Position numbers and translations under genes: made by a program. From positions 48,675 to 112,674 of the forward strand of contig JAFDHF010000008.1 in NCBI GenBank assembly GCA_019308905.1: a stretch of 64,000 nucleotides of DNA, read 5' to 3'. The notes beneath the pieces are model-generated. The model ran no database searches. It was not told where the DNA came from and worked only from the letters and a program-made list of their open reading frames with translations. This DNA is from Deltaproteobacteria bacterium. Lineage in GTDB: Bacteria; Desulfobacterota; BSN033; WVXP01. Each line of letters starts with the position of its first letter. Position 1 is the stretch's first letter. Positions 9,468 to 17,741 of this stretch are shown in pieces.

Positions 9468-10778
9468 TTGAAACGGATCGCCATGATCAGCTTTCATACC
9501 TGTCCCCTGGCCGACCTGGGCAGGAAGCGGACGGGGGGCATGAACGTCTATGTGAGAGAAATCGGGCGCCGCCTCGGGAGCTCCGGTGTCGAGGTGGACG
9601 TATTCACCCGCTCTCAAAGCCCTGACGTCGGCAGAGTGGTTCCCCTGGGCGGGAAGGCCCGGGTGGTCCATGTTCAGGCCGGTCCTCAGAGGCCGTTTGG
9701 GAAAGACGGGATCTGGCTCTACCTGCCCGCTTTTGTTAGAGGGATCCTGGATTTTGCCCATGCCCGGGGAATCCGTTACGACATCATCCACAGCCACTAC
9801 TGGCTCTCCGGGTGGGCCGGCCTTGAACTCTCCCGGCAGCTCGGAGCCCCCCTCGTCCATATGTTTCATACCCTCGGCGTGATGAAAAACATGGTAGCCA
9901 GGGTGAAGGAGGAAAGAGAGACAGACCTGCGAATCGGTATCGAAAAGAAGGTGATGGGTCTCTCCCAACTCATCGTGGCCTCGACTCCGGCTGATCGAGC
10001 CCAAATGGTCTGGTACTACGGAGCGGATTGCAGCAAGATCGCCGTTGTTCCCTGCGGCGTCGACCTCGATCTGTTCACGCCTCTGCCCAAGGAGACTGCA
10101 AAGGAGCGACTCGGTCTTTCCGGCCACCGGATCCTTCTGTTCGTGGGGCGGATCCAGCCGATCAAAGGCCTGGACTGTCTTCTCAAGGCGGTGGCCATGC
10201 TCATCGATAAGCGGGGTATCCATTCCGAGGACCTCCGGCTTCTCATCATCGGAGGCGATAGGGACAACCGTGGCAATTCGGCAGACACAGAGATGGAGAG
10301 GCTGAAGCACCTCGCCTCTCAACTCGGCCTCGATCCTGTGGTAACCTTTCTCGGCTCTCAGCCCCAGGAAGCGCTCCCCCTCTTTTACTCCGCAGCCGAG
10401 GTCTGCCTTCTGCCATCCCGCTACGAGTCATTCGGCATGGTGGCATTGGAGTCGATGGCCTGCGGTACTCCCGTGATCGCATCGAGGGTAGGCGGCCTGA
10501 ACTATACGGTTAGAGACGGCCAGACAGGGTATCTCATCCCCGAGGGAAACCCCCGGGCCATTGCGGACAGGCTCGACAGGCTTCTGCGGGACAGTGCCCT
10601 CAGAAGCTTCATGGGAAGCCGAGGGATCGATCAGGCGAAAAGGCATTCGTGGGAAAACATCACCTCCCAGATCCTCTCCCTTTACAACCGGATCCTCTCC
10701 CGGAAGAGCTCTCATGCACTCGGTCCTGATCGACTCTCCGTCTCGAACACTGCCAAGGAGGCAGGGATCTGCTGCTGA
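9468..10778 (+). CDS. GT4-family glycosyltransferase
   Basis: A 436-residue retaining glycosyltransferase with two Rossmann domains. The N-terminal loop RTGGMNVYVREIGRRL (nucleotide-sugar/acceptor site), HSHYWLSGWAG and FHTLG segments, FVGRIQPIKG in the donor domain and the EX7E motif in YESFGMVALESMACGTPVI are those of GT4 enzymes related to MshA and sucrose-phosphate synthase. The TTG start at 9468 has GAGAGGAG nine bases upstream, within the end of the acetyltransferase gene; an ATG at 9483 is an alternative. Its last 119 nt overlap tail to tail with mrfB on the other strand. Donor and acceptor cannot be read from the sequence. Confidence 0.9.
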   Translation: MKRIAMISFHTCPLADLGRKRTGGMNVYVREIGRRLGSSGVEVDVFTRSQSPDVGRVVPLGGKARVVHVQAGPQRPFGKDGIWLYLPAFVRGILDFAHARGIRYDIIHSHYWLSGWAGLELSRQLGAPLVHMFHTLGVMKNMVARVKEERETDLRIGIEKKVMGLSQLIVASTPADRAQMVWYYGADCSKIAVVPCGVDLDLFTPLPKETAKERLGLSGHRILLFVGRIQPIKGLDCLLKAVAMLIDKRGIHSEDLRLLIIGGDRDNRGNSADTEMERLKHLASQLGLDPVVTFLGSQPQEALPLFYSAAEVCLLPSRYESFGMVALESMACGTPVIASRVGGLNYTVRDGQTGYLIPEGNPRAIADRLDRLLRDSALRSFMGSRGIDQAKRHSWENITSQILSLYNRILSRKSSHALGPDRLSVSNTAKEAGICC

Positions 10779-12084
10779 TTTCCGCCACGCCCTCGCCGCT
10801 GTCCTTCCCCCCGCTTTTCTTTGAAAGGAGGCGGCGATACCGGCGTTGGAGGGCCTCCCTCTCGACCATACTCAGGTCCCTCAGCTTACCGGAGGCCTCT
10901 CTGACCCATCTCAGAGCTTCCTGATAGTCCTTCGCATGGTGCTCGTAGTACTTTCCCAATTCTTCGTAAGGGAAGAGCCCCCGGCTCCCGTCCAGAGAGA
11001 CCATCTCTTTCCAGAGCGAAACCGCCCCCTCCATCTGCCTCTCTCTTTTCATGGCCAGGGAAAGGTGCTTCAGGATCTCCCACTCTCCGGAATCCTTGCA
11101 GATCCTCAAGGCATGATGAAAACATCCGATCGCCTCACCGGTTCTTTTCCGATTCGACAGGAGTCTTCCGACGGCATAAGGCTCGACCCACTCCCTTTTG
11201 GAGGCCGTCTGAGGGGCGTGAACCAGCTCATGGATCCGCCCGGCCAGGGTGACAAGCGAGAGAACGTCCATGCGGTTGTGATAGAACACGCGCTGGATCC
11301 GGTTTCCGTCGCCGGTCCTGAGATAGTCGAAATAGACGTAGGGGATCATCTCACTCGGGATGTCGTCGTGACGCTGGATATCCAGTACGTGAGACTCCAG
11401 CGTGGCCAACCGACAGTCCCCATACGCCCCTCTCCATATCCTCATGGAGGGGAACAGGAGGTCGTGGTTCGGGAGATCCCTCAAGGGGTTTTCCATTTGG
11501 GAAAGGACAAACCTCGTCTCCAGCACGGGAACGTCGAATCTCTTCCCGTTGAAAGTCACGAGGAATCGGAACCTTGCGGCCAGCTTGCCCAGGAGCCAGA
11601 GCATAGCCCTCTCCTCTGAGAAATCCCTGAGAAAGAACTGGCGCGTTATGAATCGGCCCCCTTCGAAAAAACCCACACCCACCAGAAACGCGCAGGTTCC
11701 CGTTCCACCGGCCAGACCGGTAGTCTCCACATCGATGAAGAGAGTCCGGGAAAAATCAAGGCCTACGAGGCTTTCGTCCCGGGAAACTACGGAAATCGAA
11801 TCCGTCGGGATTTCCAATATCCGGTCGAGCAGCATACCTCCATGGCGGTAACCTGAACCGTAGGTCTCCTCCCTCATGAGAGTCTTTCCGTGGGGGGTGG
11901 CCACCTCTTGGCCCCCGATCAACTCCTCAACAGGTCTCGACTTCTTCCCCTCTGCCACTATTCGCCGGTCACGAGCCAGTCTCTCGAGCCTCTTCTTCAG
12001 ATCCGAGACTATCTCATCCCGGGCCTGTCGCTTTGCCCCGGACCTCGTTTCGAGTCTTTCCAGCCGCTCTTTGATACCCATCAT
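10660..12084 (-). CDS. mrfB: MrfB/YprB-type DnaQ-fold exonuclease with TPR-like tail
   Basis: A 474-residue protein matching the YprB family, whose Bacillus member MrfB is a DEDDh 3'-5' exonuclease acting with helicase MrfA on mitomycin-type DNA damage. The catalytic acidic residues appear in FIDVETTGLAGG, VTFNGKRFDVPVLETRF and the closing HNRMDVLSLV. A helical repeat region follows (residues ~300-430: AIGCFHHALRI, LKHLSLAMKRERQMEGAVSL). The start at 12084 (MGIKERLERLE, the second of two Met) is chosen over 12102. The last ~40 residues are low-complexity and antisense to the glycosyltransferase gene. It follows mrfA by 90 nt in the same operon. Confidence 0.88.
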   Translation of the reverse strand: MMGIKERLERLETRSGAKRQARDEIVSDLKKRLERLARDRRIVAEGKKSRPVEELIGGQEVATPHGKTLMREETYGSGYRHGGMLLDRILEIPTDSISVVSRDESLVGLDFSRTLFIDVETTGLAGGTGTCAFLVGVGFFEGGRFITRQFFLRDFSEERAMLWLLGKLAARFRFLVTFNGKRFDVPVLETRFVLSQMENPLRDLPNHDLLFPSMRIWRGAYGDCRLATLESHVLDIQRHDDIPSEMIPYVYFDYLRTGDGNRIQRVFYHNRMDVLSLVTLAGRIHELVHAPQTASKREWVEPYAVGRLLSNRKRTGEAIGCFHHALRICKDSGEWEILKHLSLAMKRERQMEGAVSLWKEMVSLDGSRGLFPYEELGKYYEHHAKDYQEALRWVREASGKLRDLSMVEREALQRRYRRLLSKKSGGKDSGEGVAEISSRSLPPWQCSRRRVDQDRVHESSSGRGSGCKGRGSGR

Positions 12085-12174
12085 GATCCCCGTCGAGGGC
12101 AAGGCCTCTCTCAGAACCCGATGCGGGTCCTACAGGCCTCCGGGAGCAGCAGACACCGTCGGCCCCTTTGACTA

Positions 12175-14583
12175 TCAAACTCCCGTGGAATCCAAGACAT
12201 GGCTGAGCAGGGCCATGGCCACCTCCTTGGAGTTCATACCCACCTCTTTTGTGGGGCCCACACACGAGGGACAGCCATGGGAACAGGGACAGCGGGAGAT
12301 GAGTCCGAGAGTCTCGCGGAAGAGGCCCTCTCTGGTATCGTAGATCTGGTGGCTGAACCCCACTCCTCCGGGATAACTCTCATAAATATAGACAGTGGGC
12401 TCAAACTCCTCGACCGTTTCCGGAGAGACCAGATCTTCTCCGCCGACAGATCCGTACAGGCCCCTGCCTTCACCCGAGAGCCGGACAAACCAACGACCCT
12501 CCCTGTCTCCGACAGTCCACTGTATGTCTCTGGGATCACACATCAGATGAAGACAGGCCACGGCATGGAGGGCATGAGAGATCCCCAGTACCCCGTCTAT
12601 GACCTCCCACCGGGGAAGGGAGAAACTGTCGATCGCCGCCTTCCGAAAGGTGAACCAACAGGCAGTGGTGTGCATCTCCTGGTCAGGGAGACTCACCTTG
12701 CCGTAACCCAGGTTCTCCAGGGTATGGAATCGGATCTTCTTGAATCCCACCACCTTGCTTGTGAGTCTTATCTCGCCGTGTTCGACCCGGTACGAACCCT
12801 CCTCGCTGCCTTCAAAGGTATCGAGGATGGCGATATGGGTGTAGCTCAATGCCTCGGTATAGTGATCCCCGTGGAATCTCCTGACGTATGCCTTCCGGTG
12901 GTGATAGTCGAGCCTCTCCACCTGGTAGAGTTGGGATTCACACATGTAGACGGCCTCCGGATAGAGGGTGGTATGGGCCCCCACGAAATCCACCTCTGCA
13001 ATGACCCGGTTTGCAGGTTTCCCCTTTTCCCTCGTGGTGTCAACCACCACGAAGTTCTCCTCGGAGATGCTTCTGAGACTCACCTCGTCGGCAGGGTAGG
13101 CATCCTGTGTCCAGTGCCACCGCCCCCCGGACTTGTGGAGGACCTCCTTATCGGCCAGGAATTCCAGGATCTCATCGAGATCTTCTCCGCCGAACCTTTC
13201 TCCCTCCCTGAAGGGGAGCTCGAAGGCTGCGCACTTGATATGGCTCAACATGATCAGGAGATTGTCCGGGTTGACCCGGCCGTACTCTGGGCTCCCGCCG
13301 AAGAAGTAGTCCGGATGCTCGATAATAAACTGATCCAGAGGGGAACTCCTCGCAACGAAAACCACCAGGGCCCTGCCGGATCTCCGCCCGGCCCTCCCGG
13401 CCTGCTGCCAAGTACTGGCGATGGTGCCCGGATAGCCGACGATCATGCATGCATTCAACCACCCGATGTCGATTCCCAACTCCAGGGCGTTCGTGGAGAC
13501 CACTGCCAGAACCCGGCCCTCTCGCAGCCCCCTCTCGATCTCCCTCCTCGTCCGGGGCAGGTAACCCCCGCGATACCCCCGGATCGACTGCTCCCTGCCT
13601 GTCGACCTTCCAACGCGGTCTTTCAGATACTTTGTCAGCACCTCCACATTGAGCCTGCTGGTAACAAAGAGGATGGTCTGGACCTTTTCCTTTAGAAGTG
13701 CCGAGGCGAGTCTCTCGGCGGCTTTGAGATGATTCGCCCGGATACCCAACTCCTTGTTGACAACAGGAGGATTGAAGAAGACAAAGGTCTTCTCCCCAGA
13801 GGGCGCTCCGTTCCGGGCAATCAGTTCCACGCGCCTCTCGATCAACCTCTCGGCCAGATCTTTCGGGTTTGCGATTGTGGCACTGCAGCAGATGAATTGG
13901 GGCCTCGACCCGTAGAAGGCCGAGACTCGATCCATCCGGCGAATCACGTTCGCCATGTGGGAACCCAGCACACCCCGGTAGAAATGGAGCTCGTCTATGA
14001 CCACGTACCTGAGGTTCTGGAAAAAAGAGGCCCACTTGGTATGATGGGGGAGTATGCCCGTATGAAGCATGTCCGGATTTGTTATGACGATGTCTGCCTG
14101 GGATCGGATAGCACGGCGCACTTCACCGGGCGTATCCCCGTCGTATGTGTGAACCTTGAGACGGCGGGAAATCCCGCCCTGGAATTCCTCGACTTCGGCC
14201 ATCTGGTCCTGGGCCAAGGCCTTTGTGGGAAACAGATAGAGGGAGCGGGAAGGGGGGTTCTCCATCTTGTCGTTGAGAACAGGCAGGTTGTAGCAGAGGG
14301 TCTTGCCCGAGGCGGTCGGTGTAACCACGACCACGTCCTTGCCCGAACGGACCGCCTCGAGAGCCTCTTTCTGGTGGGAGTAAAGCCTCGAGATGCCTCT
14401 CTTCTTCAGGACCGAGACGAGTTCCCCGTGAATAAACGGGGGGAAATCAGCGTAGATCCCCCTCCGTGCGGGTATATGTTCGACCCTCGTTATGCAGGGT
14501 GAGATGTCCTTGGACCGCCGCCACCAGTCTAGGATGGATTCCAGCGACCTTTCCCCGTGCCCTGGTTCTCTGTCATCCATCAT
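12175..14583 (-). CDS. mrfA: MrfA/YprA-type DEXH helicase with zinc-binding C-terminal domain
   Basis: An 802-residue superfamily 2 DNA helicase. Motifs: Q-like RLYSHQKEAL, Walker A TPTASGKT, motif Ia FPTKALAQDQ, TNPDMLH, Walker B as DELH (VVIDELHFYRG), motif III CSATIANP, and helicase C motifs VSTNALELGIDIGWL and QQAGRAGRR. The C terminus carries CPCSHGCPSC, the four-cysteine zinc site of the MrfA/DUF1998 region. The Bacillus MrfA-MrfB pair repairs mitomycin C adducts independently of UvrABC. Its ATG overlaps the stop of the upstream receiver/ATPase gene by 4 nt, pointing to translational coupling. Confidence 0.92.
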   Translation of the reverse strand: MMDDREPGHGERSLESILDWWRRSKDISPCITRVEHIPARRGIYADFPPFIHGELVSVLKKRGISRLYSHQKEALEAVRSGKDVVVVTPTASGKTLCYNLPVLNDKMENPPSRSLYLFPTKALAQDQMAEVEEFQGGISRRLKVHTYDGDTPGEVRRAIRSQADIVITNPDMLHTGILPHHTKWASFFQNLRYVVIDELHFYRGVLGSHMANVIRRMDRVSAFYGSRPQFICCSATIANPKDLAERLIERRVELIARNGAPSGEKTFVFFNPPVVNKELGIRANHLKAAERLASALLKEKVQTILFVTSRLNVEVLTKYLKDRVGRSTGREQSIRGYRGGYLPRTRREIERGLREGRVLAVVSTNALELGIDIGWLNACMIVGYPGTIASTWQQAGRAGRRSGRALVVFVARSSPLDQFIIEHPDYFFGGSPEYGRVNPDNLLIMLSHIKCAAFELPFREGERFGGEDLDEILEFLADKEVLHKSGGRWHWTQDAYPADEVSLRSISEENFVVVDTTREKGKPANRVIAEVDFVGAHTTLYPEAVYMCESQLYQVERLDYHHRKAYVRRFHGDHYTEALSYTHIAILDTFEGSEEGSYRVEHGEIRLTSKVVGFKKIRFHTLENLGYGKVSLPDQEMHTTACWFTFRKAAIDSFSLPRWEVIDGVLGISHALHAVACLHLMCDPRDIQWTVGDREGRWFVRLSGEGRGLYGSVGGEDLVSPETVEEFEPTVYIYESYPGGVGFSHQIYDTREGLFRETLGLISRCPCSHGCPSCVGPTKEVGMNSKEVAMALLSHVLDSTGV

Positions 14584-15407
14584 CGCCCTGCCGGCCTCTT
14601 TTCTCTGTACATCACCGCCGTCACCTCGTCGCCTTTGCCGTTGAACCGGAGTTCGTCCGCAAGGAGGTCGACGATGAAGAGACCCCTCTTCTCAGGAACC
14701 GACGGCTGCCGTCCCCTTATCATTCCCAAGTAGTTCTCCCCGTCAAATCCCTCCCCCTCGTCTCTGACAGAAAGGACAAATTTCTCCGCATCGAAAGACA
14801 TCTTCAGCCTGATTCGCTTATCCCCATTCCTCCGGTTACCATGAACATAGGCATTACTCAGAAGCTCCTCCAGGCATATGGCGACATTCTCCAGGCGCCC
14901 TTCATCGTCCATGCCCCGCCACTGGCACTCCTTGACGGCAAACAGTATCGCAGAGGGGAAGAGATGGGGCTGGCTGGGGAAGACCATCTCCGTTTGACTC
15001 TGAACCCACTCCATAAGCGCGTAGGTCCCCAGGGACAATTCCCGCAACTGCCTGCCCTTTCGAACCAGTTCCCTTATCTCCGGCAGCTTGAAGGGCTTGG
15101 CCACGAAGCTGAAGGCACCCCTGGTAAGGGCCTCGCTTGTGTTCTCCACACTTCCAAAGGCGGAGATGACGGCGATGGGAATACTAGGGTTGATCTCCTT
15201 GGAGGCGAGTATCAGATCCAAACCGTTCAATCCGGGCATCGACAGATCGGTAATGACCAGATCGACCTTCTCGTCCCTGATTCTCCGAAGAGCCTCCTCC
15301 CCGCCCCCTGCCACCAGAACCTGATACCCGAGCCCCTCGATCATCTCCGAAAGAGTCTGCCGCACCTCTTGCTCGTCATCGACAACAAGAACACTGAATT
15401 CATCCAT
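14580..15407 (-). CDS. Receiver domain fused to RsbW-type anti-sigma ATPase
   Basis: A 275-residue regulator. Residues ~1-120 form a receiver domain (VLVVDDEQEV, phospho-acceptor Asp in LVITDLSMPGLNG, switch SAFGS, Lys in VAKPFK). The C-terminal half is a histidine-kinase-like ATPase of the RsbW/HATPase_c_2 type (ICLEELLSNAYVHGN with N box, VRDEGEGFD, EKRGLFIVDLLADEL) without a HisKA domain. Such ATPases phosphorylate or bind protein partners such as anti-anti-sigma factors. The frame is open to 15644, but ATG 15407 follows GGAGGAGTTCC and begins the receiver fold. It is the first gene of an operon with mrfA and mrfB. No STAS or PP2C partner is nearby. Confidence 0.88.
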   Translation of the reverse strand: MDEFSVLVVDDEQEVRQTLSEMIEGLGYQVLVAGGGEEALRRIRDEKVDLVITDLSMPGLNGLDLILASKEINPSIPIAVISAFGSVENTSEALTRGAFSFVAKPFKLPEIRELVRKGRQLRELSLGTYALMEWVQSQTEMVFPSQPHLFPSAILFAVKECQWRGMDDEGRLENVAICLEELLSNAYVHGNRRNGDKRIRLKMSFDAEKFVLSVRDEGEGFDGENYLGMIRGRQPSVPEKRGLFIVDLLADELRFNGKGDEVTAVMYREKRPAGR

Positions 15408-15737
15408 AAGGAACTCCTCCGCCCGGGTTCGAGCCAGGCATCTCAGCCCTTTCGGAGACCAAGGGATCCCTGCAACGGGTCCCTCCGGCCGGCCGCCACC
15501 GAGACGTGCCGGTCCCTTTCTCTTGGGGAACCTTCTGACCCATTCCGAGCACCGGTCGACCCGACCGGAAAACCCATGCCGGCGGACTCGGAGCATAAAG
15601 ACTCCCTTTCGGGAAAGCCTTTCCCGGCAAAAGGGAACGACCACAAAAAACCCCGTGATGCCCGCCCCACGGCCACTCTTCAGTGATTACTAATTGGCCG
15701 TAACCATAAGACTTTTTTGCGATACTAACAGAAAATC

Positions 15738-15767
15738 GAGAGGAGGGCAAGTCCCTTCGCTCCTCTC
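15738..15767. other. Inverted repeat upstream of merR
   Basis: GAGAGGAG at 15738-15745 pairs perfectly with CTCCTCTC at 15760-15767 around a 14-nt loop. It ends 5 nt before the predicted -35 box of merR. There is no T-tract on the + strand, so an operator or a leader structure of a leftward transcript is more likely than a terminator. Function is not shown. Confidence 0.45.
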
Positions 15768-15772
15768 TGGCC

Positions 15773-15802
15773 TTGAAACACAAAAGCCATCTTTTTTATA
15801 CT
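15773..15802 (+). promoter_or_regulatory. Predicted sigma-70 promoter of merR
   Basis: TTGAAA at 15773-15778 and TATACT at 15797-15802 are separated by 18 nt. Transcription would start near 15809, which makes the ATG at 15812 almost leaderless and favours the ATG at 15851 as the translation start. Confidence 0.5.
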
Positions 15803-15850
15803 TAACAGGGCATGGCTGCGAGGAACCGCGTGGGCAATACACAGGGGCTG

Positions 15851-16303
15851 ATGAAGATCGGCGAGGTCGCAAGAAAGACGGGCGTTTCCCTCAGGACGAT
15901 ACGCTATTACGAGGAACTCGGACTGATCAATCCGGCCATGCGAAGCCCCGGAGGGTTTCGGCTCTACGATGGAACAGCTCTCTCCAGGATCAATCTGATT
16001 CAATCACTCCAAGAACTCGAGATGAGCCTCAAGGAGATCAAGGTGCTGATGGCCTTGAAACGCAAGAGCAAGACCAGAGGAGAAGTGGCCAAGAAGCTTC
16101 TCGTGCGGCTCCAAAAGCAGAGCGCCGAAGCGGAGAGAAGGAGAGCCGTCTACCAGACCATCCTTCGGGATTTCCATGAAGGCATGAGAATCCTGAGCCA
16201 GTGCCAGGAGTGCACGAGGAAACCGGATCAACCCCACTGTGGAAAGCACAAGGAGTTTCTCTCGGAAGACCTCCTCCCCACCGTCGTGCGCTCCCTCTTT
16301 TGA
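15851..16303 (+). CDS. MerR-family transcriptional regulator
   Basis: A 150-residue DNA-binding regulator. The winged-helix begins MKIGEVARKTGVSLRTIRYYEELGLI and runs through GGFRLYDGTALSRINLI, the MerR signature, followed by a coiled-coil dimerisation helix (KRKSKTRGEVAKKLLVRL). The C-terminal effector part carries three cysteines in CQECTRKPDQPHCGKH, suggesting metal, redox or Fe-S sensing (inference). The frame is open from an ATG at 15812, but the start is placed at 15851 because of the promoter position and fold. The target is unknown; it converges with the small membrane protein gene 11 nt away. Confidence 0.87.
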   Translation: MKIGEVARKTGVSLRTIRYYEELGLINPAMRSPGGFRLYDGTALSRINLIQSLQELEMSLKEIKVLMALKRKSKTRGEVAKKLLVRLQKQSAEAERRRAVYQTILRDFHEGMRILSQCQECTRKPDQPHCGKHKEFLSEDLLPTVVRSLF

Positions 16304-16314
16304 TCTTACACCAC

Positions 16315-16668
16315 TTAGCCGGATGAAGAGCTCCGCCGGCAGAGGACCTTTGTTCTGATCCGTTTCAAGACGAGAGTCTGCCGGGGGTATCTCCTCTTAA
16401 CGCGGTAAACCCACTTTTTCACCGTCTCATTGCCAGTTGCAAGAAGCCCCACTCCCCCGGCGATAAGGAGAATCCCCTGGAGAACAGGGAGGAAGAGCCC
16501 GGCAATTCCCACGAGGATCAGGCTGATCCCTGCGATGTGGATGAGTATCTTCTTTAGCAGACCCGGTGCATTTTCCTCCAAGATGCGCCTCTTGCCTCCC
16601 CGCGTTGACCTCGGCAGAAGAATAGCAGAATATTCCCGGTCCGGCAAGGACGCATCGGCCTGTGGCAT
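16315..16668 (-). CDS. Small membrane protein (PGPGW-like)
   Basis: A 117-residue protein with two closely spaced hydrophobic helices (ILIHIAGISLILVGIAGLFL and LQGILLIAGGVGLLAT) and a strongly basic C-terminal tail (KKWVYRVKRRYPRQ). The layout resembles the putative transmembrane PGPGW family, of unknown function. The first ~35 residues are poorly conserved-looking, so translation may start later, for example at a TTG before EENAPGLLKKIL with a purine-rich stretch upstream. It is transcribed divergently from moxR; its 5' end lies just before that gene. Confidence 0.6.
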   Translation of the reverse strand: MPQADASLPDREYSAILLPRSTRGGKRRILEENAPGLLKKILIHIAGISLILVGIAGLFLPVLQGILLIAGGVGLLATGNETVKKWVYRVKRRYPRQTLVLKRIRTKVLCRRSSSSG

Positions 16669-16763
16669 GGATTATGCTTTCCCCTTCTTCCAATCTGCCC
16701 GCTTTTGCCGTAGATTTCTTTGAGCCCCTCCAAATGCAGGTGTGCCATCTGGAGAAAAAACCT

Positions 16764-17717
16764 ATGCAGGTCGACATGGAAACCGCGGCCAGGATCTCCC
16801 TCCTCCAGAAAAACGTGGAGAAGGCAATCAAGGGGAAGTCTCATGTGGTCCGACTGGCGGTGATCACACTTCTCGCAAGAGGCCATCTCCTGATCGAGGA
16901 TGTGCCCGGGGTGGGCAAGACGACGTTGGCCCACAGTCTCGCACGCTCCCTTAACTGCTCCTTCAAGAGGATCCAGTTTACAAGCGACATGCTGCCCTCG
17001 GACATCCTGGGCGTTTCGGTCTACAACCCGATTCAGAAGGAGTTCGAATTCAAATCGGGCCCCATCTTCTCCAATGTGGTTCTTGCCGACGAGATCAACC
17101 GGACCTCACCCAAGACCCAGAGCTCACTGCTTGAGGCCATGAATGAATCCCAGGTCTCGATCGACAAGGAGACCTATCCCCTGCCCAGACCCTTCATCGT
17201 CATCGCCACACAGAACCCCCTGGAGTACCAGGGTACCTTTCCCCTGCCCGAATCCCAACTCGACAGGTTCATGATGCGCATCCGGATCGGATACCCCCAG
17301 ATCGACGACGAAAAAGAGATTCTCAAGGCAGAGTGGCCGGGCTCCCCATGTAGTGATCTCGCCCCCGTCCTCTCTGTGGAGGAGGTTCTCCATCTCCAGG
17401 AGATGGTAGACACCGTGCGGATGGATGAGAGCCTGATGGACTATATCCTCCATATCGTGGGTGCAACTCGAAGCTCCAAGAACCTCGAAGTGGGCGCGAG
17501 CCCCAGAGGGGGGCTTTTTCTCATGAAGGCATCAAAAGCCATGGCAGTCAGCCGGGGAAGGGGATACTGCATTCCCGACGACATCAAGGGTGTGGCCGTC
17601 CCGGTCCTGGCCCACCGGGTGGTTGTGGCCGGTCGATTCAACTTCTACGGCCAGAGGGGTGAGGAGGCCGAGCGAATCATACAGGACCTGGTCGAGAGTG
17701 TCCCTGTGCCCCTATGA
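16764..17717 (+). CDS. MoxR-family AAA+ ATPase
   Basis: A 317-residue AAA+ chaperone-like ATPase. Walker A is EDVPGVGKTTLAHSL, Walker B VVLADEINRTSP, sensor 1 ATQNPLEYQGT, and the arginine-containing LPESQLDRFMMRI segment follows; the lid domain has GASPRGGLFLMKASKA. MoxR ATPases help assemble or activate partner complexes, usually with DUF58/VWA proteins encoded next door, as here. The start at 16764 (MQVDMETAARI) has GGAG nine bases upstream; the frame is open from 16662. It is the first gene of a three-gene operon with the DUF58 and transglutaminase-like genes. Confidence 0.93.
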   Translation: MQVDMETAARISLLQKNVEKAIKGKSHVVRLAVITLLARGHLLIEDVPGVGKTTLAHSLARSLNCSFKRIQFTSDMLPSDILGVSVYNPIQKEFEFKSGPIFSNVVLADEINRTSPKTQSSLLEAMNESQVSIDKETYPLPRPFIVIATQNPLEYQGTFPLPESQLDRFMMRIRIGYPQIDDEKEILKAEWPGSPCSDLAPVLSVEEVLHLQEMVDTVRMDESLMDYILHIVGATRSSKNLEVGASPRGGLFLMKASKAMAVSRGRGYCIPDDIKGVAVPVLAHRVVVAGRFNFYGQRGEEAERIIQDLVESVPVPL

Positions 17718-17741
17718 GGCCGCCGGGAGAGTCGCGAATAG

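Larger units (their letters stand above)
15408..15850. other. Divergent intergenic region between the repair operon and merR
   Basis: About 440 bp with no convincing gene. It contains a hairpin (15738-15767) and the predicted merR promoter (15773-15802). Translated frames on either strand are proline/arginine-rich and look like non-coding shadow frames. Promoter elements for the leftward repair operon were not identified with confidence. Confidence 0.55.
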
